Part shown: positions 24,136 through 36,159 of the stretch, piece by piece
Position numbering within the stretch: the first letter of the stretch is position 1
Layout of the letters: each line of letters begins with the position of its first letter
Assembly: GCF_027580225.2 (NCBI RefSeq)
Contig: NC_073356.2
Coordinates: 1,302,001-1,366,000, forward strand
Length of the DNA: 64,000 bases
DNA from: Misgurnus anguillicaudatus
Taxonomy: Eukaryota; Chordata; Actinopteri; Cypriniformes; Cobitidae
Reading direction: 5' to 3'
Position numbers and translations under genes: made by a program
The notes under the pieces: model-generated
Databases searched by the model: none
Seen by the model: the letters and a program-made list of their open reading frames with translations, nothing else
What the model was told of the DNA's origin: nothing

Positions 24136-24947
24136 TGCACCCATTTCATTGCTAAGAAAAACAGTATAATTTTTTGTAATCGCGTGGTTTATGGTTCAAA
24201 AACACATTATTTTCCACATTCCGTACATTTTTCTAACTCAAGATAATCCTGCCTTCCTCAAACACATTGATTTTGTACAAAACTCATTGATCTGAAAAGC
24301 GCTGTGTCCCTGATTGGCCAGCTTATCTTTACATTGGGATTGGCCTGAATACCTCTGACGTCAGCCTGAAACCTGACTCTCCTTACCATGTTTGAAAGAT
24401 TCACTCACAATGCAATGTGATGATGTTATGATAATGTCAGTCTTTACTACATCACCAATCCCAGGAAGTAAACTGTTGCCTACAATCCGTGTGTTTGTTA
24501 TAGTCCAAGAAAATAGATTTGCGTTGGAAACGATAACTCGCATCATCGTTTACTTTGGGGTTTGTACCTTTTGCATATTTAAAGGAAAACAGCACCGTTT
24601 TTCAATATTTTACTATGTTCTTACTTCAACTTCAAAATACATTCCTATCTTTTATCAATTGTACGGCGTGTCCTGAATGTGTTAGCATTTAGCCTAGCGT
24701 TCTAGCGCAATATGGCTGCCGTCGTATCATCCAGGTGGATGCTGCACGTTGGTGGTGGTTGAGGAGATTCCCCCCTTTCATATGTAAAGCGCTTGAGTGC
24801 TGCAGAAAAGCGCTATATAAATGTAATGAATTATTATTATTATAATTAGCCCCTTTTATTCCTTAAGATCCAAACAGGGATTCATTTAGAAGCCACCAAA
24901 AACTTCCATGTTTTCTCTAACACATTCACAACGCAATGTACTCATCA

Positions 24948-26179
24948 CTGAAAAAAATGATTCTGTGCCTTAGTAAATTTAACTTAAAAGAAATTATTAA
25001 ATTCTATTAAAAACATGTAAAAAGTGAAAATAACACAAAAAATTTAAGCAATTCTAAATTAACAAATTATTGAGTACATTTCACTTAATTTTATCATGTA
25101 AAATCCACCCAAATTTGTAAGAAATAAATTTTGTGTTGAAACTACTTGAATTATTTAAGTAAATATAACTAACTAGGCAGTGGACTTCTACTTCCCAGCA
25201 TGCTTTGCATGGGACTACATTTGGAGAGTAAAATTTGAAATTAAATGCTCTTTTTTGTATTTTTAACAAAAAAGAAAGACTTGTTAGTTTTTCAGGTTAA
25301 ATTATCTTTAAGTTTAGAAGAGTTTCTGATTCTGTTGTGAGTTTTGTGGTTAGCATCATTCAGAAGAGTGGTGCTAGACAATAGGTAACACGATGAAAAT
25401 CATGATGTAAGCAGTAACTGTGCTTATGCCAGTATTGAGACCTACTGAGTCTCTTCTTACTTGCTCAACATAATGTGGCAGTTGATAACACGGTCTCACA
25501 CCCATGGCGTCAATATTTGACGACACCTGACCATGCGTCAACATGCCGACGCGGAGGGCACACCCCTCGCGCCATCCCCCGACGAACTGGGGACTTCAAT
25601 ACCACTAGGTACGCGAAATTAAACAGTTGTCGCCTGGCATTGGGGTTAGGGAAAGGTTTGGGTAGGGATGTCATTATGTAAATCTAACCCTAAACCGACG
25701 CGAAAATGGTAGAAAATGGTAAGAAAATAGGAAAGAGAATGCAACGGACTTAATAGTATTGAAGTCCCCAGTTCGTCAAAAAATGACGCGAAAGGTACAC
25801 CCTCCGCGCCAACACACCGACGCATGGTCAAGCGTCGTCAAACACTGACGCCATGGGGCGAGACTGGGTTGCAGTTGAATGTATAATGTTAAGATAGAAT
25901 AAGAGATTAAAAAACGATTGGATTAAACCATTGAATTGATCTAGTTGCACAAAATTAATTTTAGTATACTAAACATACTTAAGTAAATTCTACTCAAAAT
26001 AATGTAGCTACAATTATGAATATAATTAATCTGAAATTACTTATAAAATATAAGTACACTCATTGATAAATTATAAGTACACTCAACTTAAAAATTATAT
26101 CTGGAGTTAAATAAATTTATTGTGTGCATCATCTTGCCATAATAAAATGAAGTAAATTCAACATAAAAATTTTTTCAGT
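24948..26179. mobile_element. TIR element interrupted by another TIR element
   Basis: The left end actgaaaaaaatgattctg (about 24948) and the right end aaaattttttcagt (about 26166-26179) are inverted. Both are followed inward by agtaaatt. The interior is AT-rich and carries a foreign GC-rich palindromic block at about 25490-25872. Confidence 0.5.
25490..25872. mobile_element. GC-rich palindromic MITE nested in the previous element
   Basis: The left arm contains cacacccatggcgtcaatat, gaccatgcgtcaacatgccg and cgcggaggg. The right arm has the inverse words ccctccgcg (split by an a), cgacgcatggtcaagcgtcg and gacgccatggggcgagac. The arms pair over about 90 bp. The middle includes gaactggggacttcaatac and its inverse gtattgaagtccccagttc. 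Confidence 0.75.
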
Positions 26180-27163
26180 ATAAGTTGAGGTAAGAACATA
26201 GTAAAATATTTGAAAACGGTATTGTTTTCTTTTTAACATGAACTAATACACACTTACAAACCAAAGGAAATATAAAATCGTAAATCGGACCATAGTTGCT
26301 TTTTAAAGAAACTGCTTACAGCAGAAACTTGGAGCACTCTATCAGTTTTTCATATACTAATAATGTGTTTGAGTTTAAAGTGATGTTTACGTTTTAACCT
26401 AAAACATTTTTTAAAAATGTATTGTATTTCATCTTATAAATGATGGGTTGTTTAGAGCAAGGCTCTGTGACTCGTTTAAACAATATTGGCTGATATCAGT
26501 TTAGTTTGTTTGCTTATCACATTGATTAATAGGCTTCATTATTAGTAATTCAAAAGCAATTAAAAGTCATTTATTTCAATATGAACAATAATTAAGTAAT
26601 GAACCTTTATCGTGACAAAGCTGAGCAAACCTAAAGTCACATAAAAACACCTCGACACAATTGGTGGCAATAGCCAGAGTTCGAGTCCCAGTTGATGGGT
26701 GTTTCCTAACTTCTGTTCCCCTCTCACACCCTTCATTATTGTCTCTTCACCATCTTATATCTACAAGGCGCTATATAAAAAAACTGACTTAATTATTTCT
26801 AAATTGTCTCAGTAATAAGTATAAAGATGTAATATTACTATATAAATATTACAGTGAGACTTTCTCCATCTTAATATTATAGCATTTTAAAGTGAACTCA
26901 CATACTGCAAAGTCTTTTTTCTACAGTAGTTGAAGTCAAACTTTGTTGACGTGCACATTGCCAAGTGTCACTGTCACTCATGCTGTCATTAAGCATTAAA
27001 ATTCAATGACCTTCGGTCGCCTTATTACTGAAAATCACAGCATGTGTCTTATTGCATTATATTTGCTTATCGCATGTCTAGGACACATTGTTAATATCAA
27101 TGATTCAGAACATAAGGACTAAGAAAGCAAAAGGGTTGTTAAAGTATCTCTTGTTTTCAACAG

Positions 27164-27377
27164 CTTCTTGCAGATGGGCTTGTTAAAAGCAAAGAAGAAA
27201 TTCACCCAATTAGTTATAAATTTATGGTTGTCCTCAGGGCTCAGACCTACAAAAAATGCTATTTTGCCAGCATCATCGCGCCGGACACCACTGTGCCAGA
27301 GAACGGGACTGAAGATGAATGTAATCTCCTCTCCCCCTCACAGCGAGACTACAGGAAAGACAAACTATATCACACAG
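27164..27377 (+). other. Unexplained exon-like open segment (71 codons)
   Basis: An acceptor-like tttcaacag precedes 27164 and a donor gtctga follows 27377. The intervening frame is open and reads like an ordinary globular exon, with ISYKFMVVLRAQTYKKCYF and LLSPSQRDYRKDKLYHTG. It is more GC-rich and has better codon character than its surroundings. I do not recognise the protein. No partner exon was found with confidence, so this may be an exon of an unidentified gene, a retro-fragment, or chance. Confidence 0.35.
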
Positions 27378-28873
27378 GTCTGAATTTCCCTTGTTTGCCT
27401 GTTACTTTCAAGCTCACTGGCAATTTACCTAGAACAAAGACAGTTCATGCGACCGCTTGCTGTTCATGAGACCCACTGGCTTTACTGCCATAGTTTTATT
27501 TTATCTTAATGGTCCTTCGGTGAGGTTTTGCTATTAAACAAAAACGCTCTAGGGATGCTACTGACAAATGCAGCTCTTTTGTATTTAGTCATTTATTTGC
27601 AGAGTTATAATGTTTTCCTGTCTAGAAATGTTCTGGCACCATGAAAAAGCATTTAATAGCTGGAATTTATGCTTGTCAGAAATGAGCCTCGCATCTCTGA
27701 GGAACTAAATCCATTAAAAAACAAACTCATCAACTTCACAACAGCAATTTAGTGGCATTTATCTCACCGGCTTTCTCTCTTAAACTAAATCACTGCTCAA
27801 ACTGCTTGCGTTTTAACCGCATTTTAAGTTTTACTTGTACTTTCTAAGAACTGTTAGTAATAGTTTGGGGTTTGTTTTTTATTTAGTGCACAACACCAAG
27901 CTCCTGCACACTGCTGGTGTATGCGAGTATTACCAGGTCTGGTGGTACTTATAGAAATACCAGCAGTGTACATTTAACACTAATGATTTTACTGTGTGCA
28001 GGTAAACTCTACTAGTTATCTGAGTGTGTCTATTTACATTATTTGTTTAGTGAATGATAAAACTGGTAAAGAAATCTTGCTCATTTTCATTAAAGGTGCC
28101 GTAGAATCTGTATTTAATAATTTTGTACATAGTAATGACATAGCCTGGGTTTCCCCACGCTGCCTTGCACACAAATTTATTCACGCTGCAAGTCTAGCAT
28201 GGAAACTATGGACCAATTTTGCTCCTGAAATAGGGAACCAATCACAGAAAAGAGAGGGCAGCAAGATGATGACGACGTCTATACGACACACCGAAGCAGT
28301 TTTGTTTGTCCAACACGACAGCAGACGCCAAGTTATTTTTCAATGCAGCCTTAGATAGTGTTCAGCTTGTGTGCACATGTACCCGATAAAAGTTGTTTAT
28401 GTTTACATTTGAATTGATGTCGCTCTACATACGTCATCTGGTATAATTGAAACGATTGGCTATGAGCTACGTACATACGCATTTGATAGACATTCGTAGC
28501 GCCAAATAAACGGCTCTGGGCATTCGTAAACCACGCCTCAGATACGAGAAAATGAGCATATGGCTCCCAGACCACGTCTCTTAATCTATGAGACTGTTCT
28601 GGTGTTAGCCAGGCTAGTAATGACATATTGTGAGGCTCAAACACGATTGTTTCCTCCTTATGTAAACTTATGTTTGCTAACACACAGAGCTACTGAAATG
28701 GACCGCTCTGAGAAACAGCCAATCAGAGCAGAGCTCAACATTATGACCCTTTCAAATGAGGCAATAATAGACCGTTTCATTCTAAGGGCAAATCGTAGGG
28801 TTGTAAATGGACATGTAAAACTGTCTCTGGATCATTTTTGCACTTAATAAAGCCACAAACCTTCTATGCAGAT

Positions 28874-29961
28874 TAGAGCTGAAGATCTTTTCCCGAACCC
28901 GACAGGACCCGTCGGGACCCGACGGGCTCGGGCGGGTTCGGGCTTCATTTCTAACATTTTACACGGGCTCGGGCTTGCGCTCCGGCTTTGTGAGGTAAAT
29001 GAGCGGTCAAGTTCAATGCTGCAGGACCGCGCTGAATTCATTTACAGTGGATTTAATGATTTTTCTCATCAAAAACATGTAGCCTAATCTTGGTGAGTAG
29101 GTTTTTCAATGCATAACTAAATATGAATCGAGTCTTAAATACATAATTTAGACAGAGGATATAGACTAATGTTGGCAGTAATGGAGAGAAGTGCCGACGC
29201 AAATTCCGCGGAGCCTTTCTCTTAATTTCGTTATTGCCAAATACCCATCTTAATTCAGAATGTATTATCTTAATTTAATTCGTTAAGAAATAATAATTTT
29301 ATTGGCATATTTATAGTGTATTGCATAAGCCTATTTAGAATGAGATGTTACAATGTTACAGATGACTTATTTTATTTCTTTGTTTCAACTTCCAAGTGGT
29401 GTGTAGATTATTAGTCATGAATAAATACACTGTAAAAAAAGTCCGTAAAAATTTCAATGTTATTGCAGCTGGGTTGCCGGTAATTTGCCGTGGATTTGCA
29501 TTTGTGTTATTTACTGGCAAGAGTTTGTTCAAAGTTAAATAAATTTTAAATATTAACAAGTCTTTATCTTTACAGAATAAAACTATACAATAACAGCCTC
29601 ATGCAAAGCATTCTGGGAACCAGAAATCATCATCAACCTTTTTCTGTTTTTTGCTTCAGATTTTGTTTCCCAGAATGTTTTGCTTGATGCTGTTTTTCTA
29701 GTTTTATTCTGTGAAGACAAAGACTTGTAAATGTTTAATGTTCATTTAACGTTGAACAAAATGTTTCCAGTGGGTGGCATAAATTTGAATCTGCGGTGGA
29801 TTACCGGCAACCCAGCTGCAATTTCTACGGATTTTTTTTTACAGTGTAATGTTAAAACCTGTGTAAATTTCTCATTCTTGACAAAAGCTGTGTGTGTGCG
29901 CACATTTAAATAATGTCGGGCTGTAAACGGGTTTTACTTTTAAGGCCCGATTACAGCTCTA
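28874..29961. mobile_element. Non-autonomous hAT element with perfect 8-bp target duplication
   Basis: The element begins tagagctga and ends acagctcta, and the 8-bp sequence atgcagat flanks it at 28866-28873 and 29962-29969. Its left end contains a short array of cccgacgggctcgggcgggt type. The size of the duplication fits the hAT superfamily. A 'cactgtaaaaaa' MITE is inserted at 29428-29846. Confidence 0.85.
29428..29846. mobile_element. 'cactgtaaaaaa' palindromic MITE copy C, nested in the hAT element
   Basis: The left end cactgtaaaaaaagtccg (29428) and the right end cggattttttttttacagtg (to 29846) are inverted. The arms share gctgggttgccggtaat with its inverse, and the centre is the gcattctgggaacc/ttcccagaatg palindrome. 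It is about 420 bp, the cleanest full copy of this family in the window. Confidence 0.8.
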
Positions 29962-30011
29962 ATGCAGATATCAAAAACAAATTAACAGATTAATTAAATG
30001 CATTCTTTAGC

Positions 30012-30903
30012 ACCTTTAAATGGGACACATCATGAAAATCTGACTTTTCTCATGTGTAAGTGCTATAATTGGGTCCCCACTCCCCAGTGCTTCTATCAAC
30101 CTAAAAATGTGAAAAAAAATCAACCTAGTAACTTAGTTTTTGTAAACCATTCTCTGCAAACATGTGAAAAAAGATTTAAAAATCTATTGGTGTGGACCTA
30201 GCTTAACTTGCATACTAATATCTATGGTCCGAGCTGTGCGCTTGAGTAGAGGAGGGGACTAATTTGCATTTTCATAAATCTGTGTATACTAAATGAGACA
30301 AAGTGTCAGGACTCTGCCACGAGAGTCTGTTTTATATTTATGTTTTATAGTGATGGCAGGGTTCTGACAGTCTCTTGTTTCATGTGGAGGCTCATGCCTT
30401 GTTTATTGTGGCATGTGCCTCTGGTGTCTCGTCTGTAGTCCCCACCCCCCTTATTATTCATTATCAGTTCATCCCTCTCACCTGTGTTGCCCTCGTTATC
30501 TTGTTTAGTTTCCCCTATTTAATCTCCTCTTGTCTTTTGTCTTGTGCTGGATCATTGTGTTCATACATGTCATGTCATGTCGTCTTAGTGTTTATTCAGT
30601 TTAATGTTTTCATTAGAGTTTAGTTTATTATGTTAAGTCAGTGTTTGTTATATCATGTTGTATGTAGTTTTGCCTCCACGTGGGCTTTTGTTTTCCTGTC
30701 TTTATTAATAAATGTTCTATGTTCACCCCCCGACGTCGCCTGTGCTTGGGTTCTCTTGTTCCCCGTCTCAAACCTCACACAAATATGGGCAAGCTGCTTG
30801 AAAGCATGAAAAAATAACTGTCCCAATTTTTTTACATATGCTATTATGATGCTGAAAGATGAGTTTTAAATGATACATTTATAGACTGCAGAGGGACTTT
30901 AAA
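30012..30903 (+). repeat. Dispersed repeat copy 2, split by a solo LTR
   Basis: The left part (30012-30303) matches copy 1 at 23628 in aagtgctataattgggtc and gcttctatcaa. The right part (30780-30903, ending gagggactttaaa) looks like the remaining end of the same repeat, as judged from general familiarity with this fish repeat. The two halves are separated by the LTR at 30304-30779. Confidence 0.5.
30304..30779 (+). repeat. Solo LTR (476 bp)
   Basis: It starts tgtcaggactctgcc and ends aacctcaca (TG...CA). A TATA-like cctatttaatctcc lies near 30514 and aataaa near 30708. The flanks caaag (left) and caaat (right) could be an imperfect 5-bp target duplication. No internal retroelement genes are next to it, so it is the product of LTR-LTR recombination. 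It differs from the LTR at 2727. Confidence 0.65.
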
Positions 30904-33640
30904 TGAGGAGGTCTTTTGACTTAATCAGTAAAGCATTCGTTTTTTTCCCACAGTACTAATTAATGATCAACTTATGATCAAATTTTTTCAGGTACGTCTG
31001 TTTCTGTCCAGTTTTTGAACCAGATGAATGAAAGCAAGTCTCTGCTCCCAGTGGCGATGTCCCATTGTTCATTTGTTGAATGTTTGAATTTAAGAAAAGG
31101 TGGTTGTTGTAGGAGGAATAGCCATAATGCATCATTTGCTAGTTGTAGCATCATTTATTATAATGAGTTTCATAATCAACACAAACTCCCACTACACAAA
31201 GATGGCTTCCATTCCAGCATTTAGCAGCCACTTTTATTCAAAGCAACTTGCAACAAATGACATTAAACAATGCAAGGTTGAATTAGTCAGGTGTATAAAA
31301 CAGGTGTGTTTTCACTATATATTTTAAAGGTAGTGGTGGTCTAAGCAGTTTTGGTGGAGGCCAGAAGCTCCATATACCAACACAATAGGGATTTTTTAGC
31401 CTTAAGAAGATAATGGAATTTTTTGCATTATGACATTATCTCTATGACAATTAAGCACACGTTTTCCTCTCATTACTGTAACAGATACTACATGAAAATA
31501 CTGATGTACTTTATACAATTATTTTTAATTTTAACAAAAGAATAGGATTTTTGAATTACAATATAATGAGAATTGTGTGTGTGTGTGTGTGTGAGAGGGG
31601 GGTTGTAATGCAAAAAAAATGCAATGGTCATTAAATAGACTTCATTTTCTTTATTCAAAATATAATTTACTCGTTTTCATTTGACAGGTTTCATCAAGGG
31701 CTATGTCGAAAGACCGTAAATCAGAATGATTGTTTACCACCATAAATAAGGAACCGACGAGTTTGAGAAACCTTCTATGACACAGCGCTTGACTTTTTTA
31801 TGGCCCCTCACACACACAGAGCCAATCAAGACGTGGAATCCAAATGAAAAACAAATGCACGTAGAACCCAATAACCCCATCACCAACAATACGACAATGA
31901 CTCTGACATCCCAAACAACGAAAGGCCCATCAAAGCTCTTTTATCTGTGAATGAATCCATGCTGTGTAACATTAATGTACTACAGTCAGAAATGATTTCA
32001 TTCCTCTGGGTTTTCCCTCATCCTTTACCCAGCTGTGGTTGCTGTTATGTGGGTTTTGTTTCTTGTGTTGCCTCGCTGTCTGCTGGTGTGTCCGACCATT
32101 AGGGCTTGGAATGACTTCTAGTTTTAGTCATCTTCTCAAAGAGAACAATTCCACTGGTTGAGTTAGAACAAAGTGTGCGGTTATAAATACAACATATGTG
32201 ACTGGCAATTTATGATACATACTGTATACAGGACATAAGACATCTATATGTATCTTTTGACAACTCATTTCAAAACCATGTTTATTCAGAAAGCCGACCG
32301 TTAATACTGTTCTCTATACAGCAATCTATGTGCCTGCAGCTTGGTTGTTTTTGGATAAAAGTGTCTGCTAAATAGATAAATATAACTTTCAAGTGAGCAG
32401 CCCTGCATGGGGAGGTTATGAGTATTACTGTTTAAAAGGAGCAACACCATTACTTGGTGCTTGTCTATTATCAGTAAACTTTTGAAATTTCACACAGTGA
32501 AGGGCCTTCTAATAAATCATTCAAACATTTGATTTTTTTCAGGGTGCACAACTGCTTTTTGATGAATGTTAATGAAGAAAGATGCTTCCTGCCCACATAA
32601 TGGTGTTACTATCGCACCTGCTGAAGATGAATAGTCAAACCTTGAAATATTATTATATGACAATGATACTAAAAACAAAAAAGTTTATCCTTGTTTATAC
32701 GGATCTGCAAAAGCAACTAAAAACACTGTATTATGCATGCCAGGCCAGTAGTTGGCGATACACGCATGTATACACATTAGAATGATAAACTATCCTTGCG
32801 TCCCATTCAGAAGGGCTCATCCCTATGCCCTAGACCCTTCGAAGGGTTTATCCTCCGGAGTGAGAGCTTTTAAGAGATGAAAGTTGTAGGGTTTTTTGGA
32901 AGGCGCTGTCATCTTTACGAGTCGATCACAGATATGCATTTGTCACACATTTGTACATTGGTTCATAAACAACACGCTCGGACTGATGGCTGAATATTTT
33001 GTAAGCTGCATGTTTTGCAAGGTTTGTGCTCACTTTGTTGTCACCATGTCCAATGGATTTGACTTATTTTTTTAATTAGTTTTTTTATGGGTACAATTTG
33101 ACTATCAATGATTCCTGCCCACTCTTAAACATTCAAGATGGTGAAAGCAATTTGGTTTGGACAGGCGATGAGGTTTGTTTATTACTACAAGTGACATTGG
33201 ACTATAAGCAGCATATCGTAAGCTTTGATGGTGAAGCGTTAATAAACTCAGTATATTGAGCAGCACAAACACTAGTCTCAGCCTCAGATGTCATGCCCAT
33301 GAACCGTTGGCTGAACATCTGACGCATATGGTGCACTTTTCTGGAAACACTTCAGCAGCGGAGAAAGTCGTCCTCTGATTGGTTAAACAGCCTGATCTCA
33401 CGAATTTCCGTGGGATAGTCACAGAATTTTTTGCCCATTTTTCCGTGGCATTCTCACGGATCTCCGCAAATTATACAGTCCACTGGCAAACAACACAAAG
33501 CCTAAAAGTATGCGAGGTTCATGGCATAAATTCTTTAAAAGACATCCAAGAGTTTTGCTTGACACAATTAGTGGAATCTAAAAGAGATATTTTAACATGT
33601 TTGTTGAAGTTGTTATGAGTTGAGAATGAATGATTTACTG
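30904..33640. other. Intergenic DNA without a supported gene
   Basis: The stretch is AT-rich. Fragments of repeats show near 32800 (gcgtcccattcagaagggct) and near 33390 (tctcacgaatttccgtggga), both of which resemble ends of known fish repeats. No splice-consistent ORF was found. Confidence 0.4.
31576..31593. repeat. GT microsatellite
   Basis: A short run of about nine gt dinucleotides. Confidence 0.8.
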
Positions 33641-33935
33641 CCCTACTGAAAAATTCAGCTAAGACCAGCATAAGCCGGTGAGCTGGTCTCCAGCTTGGTT
33701 TTAGCTGGTTTTGCTGGTGTAGGAAGCTGGTCTTGCTGGTGTAGCAAGCTGGTCTAGCTGTGTTTTGGTCACATTTTAAGCTGGTCTAGCTGGACTTAGC
33801 TGGTCAGGCTGGAATACCAGCTGGCCCACCAGCATGACCAGCTTTGTCAGGCTGGGAGGACCAGCGTAAACCACTTTAAACCAGCTAAAACCAGCTACCA
33901 GCTTATGCTGGTTTTAGCTGGATTTTTCAGTAGGG
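33641..33935. mobile_element. MITE made of 'agctggt' words with ccctactgaaaaa ends
   Basis: The ends ccctactgaaaaattcagct (33641) and agctggatttttcagtaggg (to 33935) are inverted. The interior is a dense mixture of agctggt, ccagcataagc and accagct words, and it pairs with itself as a long imperfect palindrome. Confidence 0.8.
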
Positions 33936-35646
33936 TGGTTGCACACCAATCTGTTAGTGTGGGGACATTTCCTCTCCCCTAAACATGATTGGTTGCTTTA
34001 GGTGTCAGTCATGTGGCCTCTTGGGCCGTCCTTGGCCATTCAAAGCGACCATGTTTCCCAGACCTTCAGTATGCTATATGCGAGTCATGTAGGCCACAAT
34101 TGTTCTTATGGTTGTCAAGTGCTTGCACATGCCTGTAAACTTAACACATGATATGCTGTTTTTGTAGTTTATATGAAAACGATAATGGGTTTCGTTTTCA
34201 AAAACCCATTTTCAAAGGTTTGTGTTTTCAAGGCTCTAAAACAGCCAAAACGTACAAACGTTTCTCCTTTTCGTTGAAAACATTGTCATGTAAACGTGGC
34301 CTAAGTCATACAGAATACTGAATTTATTATGATCGGCCCAAGCACAGGTCCGTATAGCTAATTTAGTTTTAAATGGCTTTGTCTTACAACCTTGACTATT
34401 AGTGGAAGTGAGCATAAGCCTGAGAGGGTTTTATCTCTGTGAGTGTTTTTAACGGAAGATCCTGGCGTGAAAGACCTTTGGTTCCCACCGAGCATTATAC
34501 GTCCATTATGACTCCAGTTATTGTTTTTACGTACGTTATTCAAGACGACCAGATGCCTGAGCAGAAGGGGGTTCTAAGCGTGAAGCCTGGGATGGCTGTG
34601 CAGGATTGGCCAGGAAGTGGAGAACGTTCTAGAGGTCAAAGGGCAGATGCTTCCAAAGTGAAGATACCATCTGGCCCACTGCAGCCTTTGAGTGCATTTT
34701 CCTGTCAATGAGACAAATAAAAAACAGACTAAGGACAATAAAAAGCCACATTTTACCAGCTCACCAACACGTATGCAATGTAACATAAATGTGTCAGTGT
34801 TTGCCATGATTTTTATGCGCGTTTTGAAGTAAACGAGTGATGGAAACGCCAACTTTTGAATAAAAATCCCTTAATTTGCAAAAAAAGTTTTTAAGCTCGA
34901 TTGAGGTGGTTTTTGACTTATGTGAAAAAGACTACATGCGAATAATGGGAGATGGGAACGCATTTGCCGAATAAATTCTGACGTAGTGAACATTAAACTC
35001 ATGGGACTGAACATCTAGCTGTTTCCGCTGAAGTTGTTTTTACCATATATCATGCTCAACGTCGTCATAATGCCCTTACTGCTAGTGCCTGCATCATAAA
35101 GTCTGCATTTCTGTTCAAAGCATTCAGTTTGGCAATTACAAGCTGCACTACTTAATAACATTAAAGGGACAGTAAGTAGGATTTTAAGTGTTTTATTAAT
35201 CAAAATAAATGTCTTTATTTATAAATATGTCCTCATTGGTGTCAAATGACCTCTGCCAGTGATCTGACTTTTCTTTGTAAGCTTATTTATTTGTTTATTT
35301 GTTTATTTTACTTACATTGAACGGATAAGTCCAAGGAGGCATCCATGTCGTTCCACTGTATTGATAAACTATAATAGCAGAGAGGGACAAAAAGCACTAG
35401 CCTACCAATGCATTCCCACAACACGTTTTCATTCAGAACACGTGAACTAGCTGAAACAGACAAGGAGATCAAGGATATCGTGGCTGCCGTAGTTGCAACA
35501 CGCATTTGGAAAAGCGAGGAGCTAGAGAGCACTATTCGTTTGAATGCAAAATACAATTTCACCACTAGATGGGGGAAAAACGACTTATTGTCATTTAATT
35601 TAAAATTAAAAATCTGAAATATAAGGCCACTAACCAACCGCACTAC

Positions 35647-36062
35647 ATCCCAGGTGAAAAAGAAGTACACTTCCATAGTGTAGCTACTTAAAGTGCTATA
35701 TTTCCGCACACTAATTTTGTACTTAATATACAAAAAAACTTTCTTTAGTACTTCTTAAGATAATCTTAAGAACATCTAAGTGTAAAAAGGTACCACTTAA
35801 AATAAACTTAAACCCATCTTTGTATTAAAGTTGGGTTCAAGATTAATATAAGTGTTAACTAAATACATTTCTTTAAAACAGCGATAGTATAGTTTAGTTT
35901 ATATTCATGGTGTCTTAAAATAGCACAAATAAGTACACTTAGATAATCTTAAGAAGTACCAATGAAGAATTTTTTTTTGTATGTTTAGTACAAAATTAGT
36001 GTGTAAAAGAAAAAGAGCAGTTTAAGTACATTATGGAAGTGTACTACTTATTCACCTGGGAT
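35647..36062. mobile_element. 416-bp palindromic TIR element
   Basis: The left arm atcccaggtgaaaaagaagt with tacacttccata (35647) is matched by the inverse tatggaagtgta and cttattcacctgggat (to 36062). A further pair inside is actaattttgtac/gtacaaaattagt and aagataatcttaag/agataatcttaag. Confidence 0.8.
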
Positions 36063-36159
36063 CATTTAATATGTTTCGTTTCAAGTTTGAGATTCTTTTA
36101 TGTAAGTTTCATTTGATGATAAACCTGCAAAATCTGATGTGACAGCTTAAATGATAAAA

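Noticed and set aside
30991..31100. Possible exon following the orphan segment at 27164-27377
   Set aside because: The phase could fit, but the sequence is weak, there is no good donor, and nothing about it resembles a conserved protein.
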